DNA of 64,000 bases from Tomocerus qinae (Eukaryota; Arthropoda; Collembola; Entomobryomorpha; Tomoceridae): positions 129,725,875 through 129,789,874 of the forward strand of contig CM034546.1 of NCBI GenBank assembly GCA_020055645.1. Reading direction: 5' to 3'. Position numbers and translations under genes: made by a program. This document shows positions 51,565 to 61,441 of this stretch, in pieces. How positions within the stretch are numbered: position 1 is the stretch's first letter; every line of letters begins with the position of its first letter. Under the pieces are notes generated by a model, which was not told the origin of the DNA, made no database searches, and saw only the letters and a program-made list of their open reading frames with translations.

Positions 51565-53054
51565 GTAGCTTCCCTTTTAGGTTGTCCAAACGATTTCCCA
51601 TTTCTTGAATGTTCCAATCGATAAAATTCAAGTAAAACCGAGCAATTCGTTTACTGGTGCGAATGCCATATGCAGTGGGGGCTCTTTTGCTAGTGAATTG
51701 TGCTGTGATGTAAGTCTATTGGCATTCAAGTAGTATTTTTAAACTTGGAATGTTGGGACAATTGTCATTAGTTGTTTGGCAATTTACTAATTAAAGGGTG
51801 CAATGAGAGCGTGTCAACAATTAGCGGAAAGAATGAAGCCAATTAAAGAAAAAATGGGCAATCCTTCTTGGGAAGATCTTGTTGCCGAATGTTTTAAGCA
51901 AAGTGTGAACCTGAATTCCCAATACATGTAAAAAATAAATCTCATTGATACTACAAAGAATTTCCTACAAAATCGTTAATCGTTTCTCGATTTATACTTT
52001 CTAATATAAACGTCGTAACGTAAACTTAGGCATGGTCCAGCCGATGGCATAAAGCCATATCATGTTTGGCTGGTAAATCTTACCGAGGTCGAGGTTGATA
52101 TCTTAACTGGAGAATATAAGGTTAAAATCTTCGGACATATTTTAACCTTACATATAATTATAGCCTAATGGACTTTATATTATAAATTATAAATATTGAA
52201 ATAACTTCTAAACATTAGATTTTAAGAACAGACTTGGTTGAAGATGCTGGAATGTCTTTAAGCCCTGGAATTGACATTGGACAGTATGTTAATTAAATGA
52301 ACTTAATTTACATAAAAATTAAACTTTTAGTTCCTAACCAGTTAGATTTAAATTCTGACTTTGAATATATACTATTTTGTGTAGGATTGAAGGAGGTCAC
52401 GTTTTTGGCCAGGGACTTTATACAACGGAGAAACTAGTTTATGACAAAGAGACTGGGAAATTACTAACTAATAACACTTGGGTAAGTTCATTTATTTATT
52501 TACACACTAATTCAAAAATATGTCTGTAAGTTCTTTATTTTCATTCATTTAAAGGATTATAAGCCACCAGAATCTAAAGATATCCCTGAAGATTTCCGAA
52601 TTACTCTAATGAAGAATGCGCCTAACCCAAATGGTGTTCTGAGTTCTAAAGGTACTTTCTTTGAAAATTAATATTGTAATTTCCTTAAATAAAGTCTAAA
52701 GACTAAAGTCTAATAGTTGAATAAATTTGAAATGTTAAAATTGATAATGCAGTTTGTAACATTTTTTTACTTTTTGAAAAGCTACTGGAGAACCTGTAGT
52801 TTGTGGAAGCTGTGCAGTTGTATTCGCATTGAAAAATGCTATTGCAGCCGCGAGGAAAGATTCTGGAAATGAAGATTGGTTTCAAATTAGTAAGACATTA
52901 AATATTCAAACGCTTTATATTCGGAATTATAGTTTGCTTGACTTTTTGGATTAAATCTTAAAAATCGAATGACCAATACTGAATAAATGAATAATGTTTA
53001 CTATTTTCAGACACTCCTGTGACTCCGGAGGTGATTTGTAGTCTATCGCTTACA

Positions 53055-53722
53055 CAGGGCCGAACCAAGGCCTGGGTCAGCCTGGGACCCGCCCAGTCGG
53101 GCAAATTTTAGGGGGCGACAAAATAATATTAGAATTGTGTATGTGATTCGGATAGCGTTTACAAATATTTACTATATCTATTTGTATTCTCATTTTTAGA
53201 AATCCTATCAAAAATTCAATAAAGCCAATTACAAAAAATAGCTCTCAAAATAAACATATTAAACTGCGTAATTAAATTGATATTTACGGTAAGCAAGTTT
53301 TTGAGACAAAAGAATATGGCAGATCTAGGCCGTATTTTAAAAGACATTAAATCTGAAATGTTCACAAAGTCACACTATCTATTTTTAGCTCTCCCATATA
53401 AAAGTCATGTGTGTGCCATACAAATTTCTATTTTCTCTTTTTTAACTCAGTTTCATTTTTCACAAAAAAGTCAATTTCCCTTTCTACGAGAATATTTTCT
53501 AAAAATGCTAACACGTCAATCATCAAAGCATGTCATTTTTGGAAATGTGTGACTCATTTTCGTCAAAAAGGCCATGATTCGTTTTTAGTATGAGTATATT
53601 CAGAGAAAAAGTAGATGTGAAATTTCAATCCACTCTACAATTCGTATATGTATAAGTGTAAGTTAAATAGTGTACTGGGGAAAATTATATTTCCTCGGGG
53701 TAGCAGCTCAGGCCGGCCCTTG
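53055..53722. repeat. ~670-bp repeat interrupting the XDH A 3' end
   Basis: Starts AGGGCCGAACCAAGGCCTGG directly after the codons for ICSLSLT and ends GGCCGGCCCTTG; the two ends are partial inverted complements (AGGGCCG-type). No long frame inside. It supplies the present stop codon of XDH A. Confidence 0.6.
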
Positions 53723-55221
53723 TAGCCCCTCAACAATGCAAATATTAATCCGCTTACGATTAAGTCTGTGTTTAGTTTTCCTTTGTATTAAATATTAATT
53801 AATACTGCCATGTTCTGTACTGTATCATGTACTAAGATGGAATCAAGTGTCCAATTTTTAATCAATAATGTTTTCGAGCTAAAACTCGAAGATTTCTTTG
53901 GCACATAGGCTGGTAGCTATTGACACACTAATATAGCATTTTACTATACTAGACAGAAAAGGCGCTCAAGATATCAGTCTACGGTCTACAATCATAAATT
54001 TAATTCCTGTTTTCTTTCGCATAGAAATGAGCCAACAACATCTGGAGAGTAATTCTCCAAATTAAAGATGCATTTATGCAATCAAATAAAAATACTTTTT
54101 TCACTTTTAATTCTTTTATTCACTGTTTTGAAATCTTTATTATGCTTCTTGAGACACTTGCTTGGCAAGACAAGCTATCCAAATAGGACAACTGCAATTT
54201 TATATAGTTCATAAAACTGCACGGCAGCTCCTATAGGTATAGTATTGACATTATGTCAGTTTTATTAATCATACAATTATATCTTTCTACATTGTAAGTT
54301 CCATTTAGTCAACTACATTAATATCTTTTTAATATTTTTTGTGTACATTTTGTATCGTATTGGTTAGATTTACATCTTGGTTACATTTTTGTTTTAATAA
54401 AAATTGTTTTTGCACATTCCATTAGTACTTTTCAAAGATTTCCTTGTATTCAAATAAGCAAATTGCTATAGCTGAACGTTCCAATGGGGTAGGAATACTA
54501 ATACAAAATTATCTTAACAAAATAAAATTATATTGTTTATTATAGCTTTTACCTAATCATGAATTATGTAAAATGGGAAACAAATTTAAAGTAAAACATT
54601 TTCACTTGAGATGTTGCACGGTAAATAAATTTTATAAAGATTCGTTGCAGGAAATAATAACAAAAAAATGCGATTATAATTATAATTTTTATAGGTAACT
54701 CTGGTGCTAGGTAAGTAGTAGGCATTATTATGTGTAGATAGAAAACAACATTTTTGTCTATGTAGTGGGAACCATCATTACGCTACAATCATAGATGACT
54801 AAATATAGGATTTTAGACGTTAGAGTATTTTGCTTTATTGTGCACATCAATTTATTTGATTTCAGCATGTTGTTGGGAGCTATTTTCAGTAGTAGGTTAT
54901 CGTTTCGGTACCAATGTAATTTATTATTTGTTACAAATACAGGAAGATGAATCTAAACTGTTAGAAATTAAAAATAGTAACTGAATCAAAGGAAATGCTA
55001 TTTTGACTTTACTGGAGTGCTTTTGAAATAACAGAACTAGCTATTGAGCATGAGAGGATCTATCAGTAATTTAAACAGAAAGGATGAGAAATTTCTAAGT
55101 AAGGATTAGTCTGTTAGTTAGGATTACTCAGGTAAGTAAAATTAGTCTGTTCAATTAACACCTTTGAACAAGCTACACGCAGGAAAAATGACTAACCAAA
55201 TGAAACAAACGAAATATGAGT
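53723..55221. other. Intergenic region
   Basis: About 1.5 kb, AT-rich, between the end of XDH A and the convergent propeptide-like gene. The displaced 3' end of XDH A may lie at its start, but I could not recognise it. Confidence 0.5.
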
Positions 55222-55882
55222 TCATCCACTAGATTTCATCAAGCCACCAACTCTGCGACTGTTTCCTCCTCCACCACCACTCGGATTTAGAATAAATTCT
55301 GGGGCATCGAGAACTGAAAAGTCAGAATAAATTAAATAAAAGTTACTAAATCTTAATACATTCAACATGCAACAAATAATGTGCAAAATTCTATCTTACA
55401 GGTAATCATAATTCCGAAAAAAGAAATTGGTTTCTCTACATGGCAGTTTGCAAACAAGAAAAGCTCCTTAATTATTTTCCATGTTAAGCAATATTTATAA
55501 AATGTATTTACAATTCAGAAATTAACTTACGCATTCCTTTTTCAGATCTTTTCCTTGTTTCTATGAATGGACGAAAATCATTTGGCCATTGATAAGCCCG
55601 ACCAACTCTTTGATGATAATAGAATTTTCTCGGCATGATGACAAATTTGTTGTACTTGTTGCTATTTTCATTGTCAAATTCGTCGACTGCCAACGGTAAT
55701 GATTCCACTTGATGGCTAGCTATGATTTCTTTGTTTTCTTCATTACTATCTATATGATTCGACTTGGATTGTTCTTCGGGGAAGTTGGAAGAATCTACAT
55801 GATCATTACAAAGAGCGGAAATGAAGATTTGATTAGGAATCGAAGAAACGAGGAAAACAAAAGAAAATAATTTTATAAACAT
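55222..55882 (-). CDS. Small secreted propeptide-like protein, unknown
   Basis: Exons 55882-55531 and 55313-55222 give 444 nt (147 residues). It starts with a signal peptide (MFIKLFSFVFLVSSIPNQIF). An acidic, Asn/Glu-rich spacer follows to about residue 80. Then comes a basic segment with possible convertase sites: MPRKFYYHQRVGR, FIETRKR and, after the intron, NSRRVGG. The stretch between RKR and SRR, SEKGMLLDAPEFILNPSGGG (positions joined by the splice), could be released as a peptide. No known neuropeptide family is recognised, and there is no obvious Gly-amidation site before the dibasic pairs. The alternative is a simple secreted protein. Its layout (signal, acidic spacer, dibasic sites, small size) is typical of peptide precursors. 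Confidence 0.55.
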
Positions 55883-58800
55883 TCTGCCTTAAAATGGCAA
55901 TTTTTTGTGATTTATTCCTTGTAGTTTTAATTTCTGAGCGAGACAAAAGAATTTGGGGGAATACAATACTTGATTGACAAGAGTCAGAAGACTAGCAAGT
56001 GGAAAATTGGATGGCAAAGAAGAATTGAGAGGTTTTCAGTCTTCACCTCTGTTTTTATAGAAATTTGGCTATCCAGGCCAGAAGGGGTTCTCCTGAGATT
56101 TAAGCCTATTTCCTTGTCGTAGCTTGTTTCCACATCAATATCCGATTGCGTAGGATAGAAGGGTACACAAACGATCCGGATATTAAATGGATTGCAAGTC
56201 AAACGTGTAAAAGATGAGACTATTTCCATTGTATAACAAACTCTGATCGAATTGAGTTGATGCATACTGATGTCAGATATTTGTTTGAATTTTATACAGC
56301 CTTCAGCCATTCACTTACACAACAGTATTATTTCCATACAATGTCCGAGGATTTGCTATTCTTCTGAATTCAATTACTTCTCCATCCGTTCTATATAGGA
56401 CACTCATGTACTCTTTACTACTAATGGCTTAATAATTACAGTCTCTTTCTCCATTCTTGCCGTACTACTTTAAAAAGAAAATTCACCGTTGAAAGTAGGC
56501 ATTATAATTATATTTTGTGTAAAAGCAACTTTAAATAGACAATTTGACATTTACAAAGCTCTAGAAACAGCAAAGTATTTTTAGAATATTTATTAGTGTA
56601 CCTAGTGTAACAAATATTTTCGAATTTTTCTTATTTTGCTTATCCACCATCTGCCAAATATATGTTTGCTCTTAATATAGTTTTGTAAAATGATTAAATG
56701 TTTGCTTGAGATTGTGACTTATGAGCACTGTTCCATATTCATCATCCATCACTAAAAGGCTGCAATTCTAATGATTCTAAAAAATGTGATATCTATACAC
56801 TAATACTGCCTCCTTAGTAGTAAATAAGCTTAACGGAACAATGAAGGAAATATGACCAGTATTTATAATTTAGTATGACCGAATTTAGTATGGCGTCATA
56901 ACAATACAAGTGCAGTAGTGGCGTTTACTACAATGATCCCTAGTGTTACTTTGCGGGCGCTTACGGCTTACTAAATGGTACTAAGCGAATATGCATCAGT
57001 ACTACTATAGTATAATCGTGTTGTTCGAGTTGCGCTGTGAAATTCGGTATGTCGGTATTCATGTACCATCGTGTGTTAATTTGCCGCTCTTATAACGCAG
57101 CTAAGCAGAACCCAATCTGAAACATTACCCAAATGTGGCAAATCTCAACAAGTCTGTATATTTCATAACAAAGAAGTTCATGAATTCTGTATGCAAATAA
57201 TATTTCCAACTTTCAGTGTGCTTAAGGTTCCTACCATTTCATGTGCGGGAAACTTTAAAATTTGGCCATTTACATTGAAATTTGCCCCAGAATACTCACT
57301 AGCTTTATTATAACAGGACCTAGGTTCTGTGACCGGCTAGTAATATTATTATGATCACAGACATCCTTCTAAAACATGGAAAACTTTGCAAGGCGTGTTG
57401 TTTATGCTTGAGTAGGTATTTTATGTACCTAAAAAAGACCTCTGGGGTATTCTACCATTTAATACTATGATGTCTGTGTACTAAACTTTTTGTTAGTGAG
57501 ATTGACTGAAATAATCAATGATATACATTAGGCAATGTTTGCTTGTATGTAGGCAGTAAAACATGAATATTTTCAACAATTGCAAATAATGATACCCTTC
57601 GGCAATACTGACAATGTTACTGGAAATTGCAAAAAATAAACATAGTGACGCATTGAAATGTACATCACGTAACGTAACTCACCTTGATAACCACCCACCC
57701 AAATTCAAATTCATGAGAAACTGCTATGTGTCAGTGTTGTCTGGTCTACTGTTAGTAATATAATACTCTACATTACGTAAATAAGACACTTTTAGGCAAT
57801 AAGGACGACTTGTGTAGCTATATAATGATCAGAACGGAATCAGATATCCGCTATAATTCGACCCTGTGGCTAGGTTATCCATTTAGAGGCTGAAATTTCA
57901 ATATTATTATGAATTATAAATAAAAAGCCGTAAAATAATTTTAAGGGAATATTTAGTGTGTTGGAAAATTTGTTGGACTTCAGCTCTCAAACCCCTTCTT
58001 TCTAACTACGCTCTTGTTAGGTTCATGATATTCAGATCCGACCACCTGAAGAAGGGGAAACTATAATATAGACAATAAGTCTAGGAAATAGGACAGAGTA
58101 GATTGAGTCATAGGATGTAGCTATTTATAAGCGTGGGTTATGCATCGGTTGATACCAAACAAATTGGGAGAAGGAAAAGCACGAAAACGAGTTGATGGGA
58201 ATTGGAATTGAAAAGCCAAGGAGAGTGAAGGTGAACTATCCCACCTAGAGAATTCCAAAATGACAACTGAACTTGATTTATTGTGAACTACTCCTATAGT
58301 TATTTTTTAGCAAAAGAAGACGATTTTTTATTTTTAAGTTTTCGTATTTTATTTTACGTAACAGAATATCATAGAATATTGAAATATTATATTCAATATA
58401 CATTCTTTAGGGTATCTCTTCTCATTTTATGCGGAACTATTTTGCAGTAAAATATTTCCATCATTTCAAAGTGGTTTTCAATACTTATCCACATTTAAAA
58501 TAGCGATAAACAAAGTCAGATATTTAGGGGATATGCAGACAAGAAATATTGTCCGCACATTCTGCCGTCCGAAGATTCTATTTTGACAAATCTGTAAAAT
58601 AGGTGAGATGATTTGACAAAACTTAGTTGAAAGTTTTCACCCCTTTTGGAAATACAATTTAAAATCACAGAGCTTTAAAAATCATATTTGTCCAGCAAAC
58701 TTAAGACTACTGACTTCATTGATTCAGTGTTGGCCGTTGGCTTAGGTAGTCCGCGAAAACGTAGCGGAGTGGTATTGTAGAAGTTTGCATGTCAGAACCG

Positions 58801-59561
58801 AATAACGATAGTTGAAAATATTAATTTATGTTGACTCTGTCTGACTGTAAGTAATAGCTAGAGCTAGGGGCTAGGGTAAAAGTGAGACATTCTGAATCTG
58901 TTCTTTGGCTGTTGGGCTTGGCTTTGGCTTTTGATTGACTGAGTGAAATGCTAGTCGTGGTTCGTAATGCATGCATTTCATATGCATGTCAAGAAAGTGA
59001 GTGAGACGATTCTGATTCTGAGTGAAAATGTGAGACAGAAATATTATAGTGTAGTGCACCGTGCACCACGAAACGAACAGCCTTTCACTCAGTTTAAGCC
59101 TTGCAATTGATGAGACAAAAAATATTATGTGCAGAGGGCAGAGACATGAATATTACATGAGACAGTGAGATTTCCCCTTATTTTTACAATCTGAAAATTT
59201 AAACTACCCGCTGTAAACTGCCTGCGAAGATCAAAATCGAGCTAATAGTACAACAACACTACAAAAGGCCTGAAATCAATCTTCCCACAAGTCCCCTCTC
59301 TTCGTCACCTCCGATTTCCGGAAAACTCATTACTTAAGGATCAAGGGACGGTGTAAAATAAAATATTGAACAAGTCAGAGTGAGAAGGTCAATTAGGTTT
59401 ACTGTATTCAAATAATGGTACAGGTAGAAATTCAGCATTGAATTGAGGTAATCTTTTAACTTTTTAACATTTAAAAATTAATTTTTGATTTTTTTATAGC
59501 ACATTTGCCTTTTGCTTAAAATTTTTGACGATATGATTTTTAATGACTATTTAATATTTAG
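55883..59561. other. Intergenic region
   Basis: About 3.7 kb. A 108-codon open frame on the minus strand (55984-56310) has no recognisable domain or splice context, and I do not call it a gene. The rest is AT-rich with no repeat or RNA gene seen. Confidence 0.5.
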
Positions 59562-59964
59562 ATGGGGAATTGGCAGTTGGAGGTTTTCAAGTTGGCAGTG
59601 TACGTGTCGTTTCCAGTGGCCGTTTTCTATTACTATAATCAGACAAATTTGTTTGAGGATTACATAATTGAAACTAAAAGAAAACTCTATCCTCCAGAGT
59701 CACTCAAATCGCAACAACAACTCAGAGACTTCGTCAAAGAATTCCGGTTTATATATTTTTTAAATTACATTCAATATCTAAACTGGATTCTTATTTTGAT
59801 CTTCAAAGTTTGACCGCACAGCTGATAGTCTTAACGTTCAGATGACTATATAACAACAGATTATTATGCTATATAAATTTTGATGTTACAGCTGTGATAT
59901 TTTATGGAATTACTACAGGTACAAACAAAATGAGACGGGTGGGGATAATCAAACGAAGCCTTGA
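59562..59964 (+). CDS. PET100: PET100 cytochrome c oxidase assembly factor, overlaps UQCC5
   Basis: Small inner-membrane protein needed to assemble respiratory complex IV. Exon 1 (59562-59746) encodes MGNWQLEVFKLAVYVSFPVA, then FYYYNQTNLFED, then ETKRKLYPPES: the full PET100 pattern of one N-terminal membrane helix, an F-E-D motif and K-R-x-x-x-P-P-E. Exon 2 most likely starts at 59919 and ends with TGA at 59962-59964, giving 76 residues (human 73); an acceptor at 59892 would give 85. If the weak donor (GTTTAT) is not used, the frame runs on to a stop at 59811-59813. In the spliced form the last 35 nt overlap the first codons of UQCC5 in a different frame. An acceptor-like TTTAG lies just before the ATG, so a 5' leader exon is possible. 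Confidence 0.85.
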
Positions 59965-60218
59965 CAAATTTCCAGGTCGGCGTCAATTGGGCATGTATAG
60001 ATTCCTCCCACTGTTTTTCATATTAGGAGCAGCCTTGGAATTCTCCATGATCAACTGGCAAGTTGGTCAAACCAACTTTTGTAATTCACTTTTGAAAATA
60101 TCAAAATATTAATTCTCATTTTATAATTTGCAATAACTAATGATAATTTAAATGGATTTCAGATAATACATTCAAGAAAAGAAAAGCAGAGGAAATAGTC
60201 AGTAGAGAGTGGCATTAA
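59930..60218 (+). CDS. UQCC5: UQCC5/SMIM4 complex III assembly factor
   Basis: Small inner-membrane protein that helps assemble cytochrome bc1 complex. Exons 59930-60080 and 60163-60218 give 207 nt (68 residues; human 70). After a short basic start it has FPGRRQLGMYRFLPLFFILG, matching the human PGKQRFGIYRFLPFFFVLGG block, then VGQTNFYNTFKKRKAEE across the splice, matching VGQETFYDVYRRKASE. One transmembrane helix is predicted. The ATG at 59930 starts inside the last PET100 exon. Only about 115 bp separate it from the unspliced end of PET100, with TATATAA-like sequences at 59844 and 59869 but no polyadenylation signal, so it is either read from a shared dicistronic mRNA or from a very short own promoter. 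Confidence 0.85.
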
Positions 60219-61441
60219 CGTTGTGCTAAAATTATGCTAATTATACTTGTATAGAAACTGTATATTATACCACCAAACTTAGAAAACATTTATATCCAAA
60301 ATGAGTACCATTTTTAATTGTCAATGCAATTATTATTATCTTTAGTCACAGCTTCGAACTGTAACAAAACAGCAAACGACAAATGTACCGCAAATGCGAA
60401 AAATGTTATTAAATTAAACTACCAAACTTAAAGTTTGAATGGTTTAATTAGTTTCTGATGTACTCTTTATTTATTTTCTCTAAAGAATTTTGCAAAGATA
60501 TTACCACGACGCATAAAATCGGATGTCAAAAACCAAAAATTACACCAAATAATTTTTTACCACTACTCAAGTATTTCAGAATGTATTTGTACAAAAATGA
60601 ATTTTATATTTGGTAAAACAGCGTATTATTTAAAAATTTTGGTGGAATTTTTGGGAATCATAAAATCCTAACAGGTGCCTATGTTAATTGCCCATTCAAA
60701 TCTCATTACAAGTAAGCAGTAATTTCATATTTTCAAATACCTAGTTGATTTTTTTTCATTTAAAAAGAGTCTCTGTATCTGTACTCTGTACCCTACTAAG
60801 TCTGTTACATTAGCAAGTGACAGATTTTTTAAATGTTTTTTGCTAAGCCATTTTTTGTGCAGTTATGTGAGAATGGTCTGCACTCTCAAAAACTGCAAAG
60901 TCATGTCACACTGAGGTACGATAATTAAAATCCCTCCTATCTAAAAAATATCATTAGTGAGCTAACATGTAATAAGTTCCCTTACATGAAGTGAAGTTAA
61001 AAATGGACTGCGCTGAAATAATATTCACACAATTATATTATTAGTCGAACTTTTCACAGCTTCAGAATGCCAACAGCACGGTTCCAACCAACCTGTAGTA
61101 AAAAGTGTTTGTTAAAAAGATAAAACCAATCTCTCAAAGCACACTTCAGTATTTACATTGTAATCGCATTAATTCGCATAGTGTATTAATTCAATGTCTG
61201 TTACATAAAAAATGTCCTTCAAAATGAACGACTGTGTAAGCTATATTAGCATTCGCATGATAATTGGTTTTAATGGTCTATAGCCTAATTATATCCAAAG
61301 CTCCCCGGTTGCACTATTGTACTTACTCAATATCATCTATTTCATGTATTCGTTCAACTTGTACTACAAGCTTACTTATTTTCCATAATATTGTGTAGAG
61401 AAAAAGTTCTACGAATCAATTTGTCGCCGAAAAATTAAGTT
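60219..61441. other. Intergenic region
   Basis: About 1.2 kb between UQCC5 and XDH copy B. AT-rich; no exon or repeat recognised. It should hold the XDH B promoter, but I see no clear TATA box at a fitting distance. Confidence 0.55.

Larger units (their letters stand above)
44822..53111 (+). pseudogene. Xanthine dehydrogenase/aldehyde oxidase family gene, copy A, with in-frame TAA
   Basis: Molybdo-flavoenzyme gene with 26 exons; start ATG 44822 (11-nt first exon), last exon 53011-53111. The parts sum to 3978 nt (1326 codons), the normal family length. Order: 2Fe-2S domain with CREGGCGAC, second cluster CGYCSPG and [12 protein letters not shown] domain ([21 protein letters not shown]); molybdopterin domains (GGQYHFHMETQ, LGGGFGAKV, ACRAPGSPQA, GGIEMGQGLNTK, IEGGHVFGQGLY). 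Tyr replaces the Glu of the XDH motif GGQEHF, so aldehyde-oxidase-like chemistry is likelier. One codon is a stop, TAA at 47717-47719, in YSLV-FLTLDMVGKL of the FAD domain; all else stays in frame. The last exon runs into a repeat at about 53055, so its final ~18 codons are not family sequence. Confidence 0.85.

Noticed and set aside
53277..53593. 91-codon open frame inside the repeat after XDH A
   Set aside because: Low-complexity Phe/Ser/Lys composition, no transposase or other domain; part of a non-coding repeat.
55984..56310. 108-codon open frame on the minus strand upstream of the propeptide-like gene
   Set aside because: No signal peptide, domain or splice context, and composition like the surrounding DNA. 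It may be chance.
58730..58860. Moderately GC-rich stretch that might be a tRNA
   Set aside because: No cloverleaf with matching acceptor stem or A and B box could be drawn.
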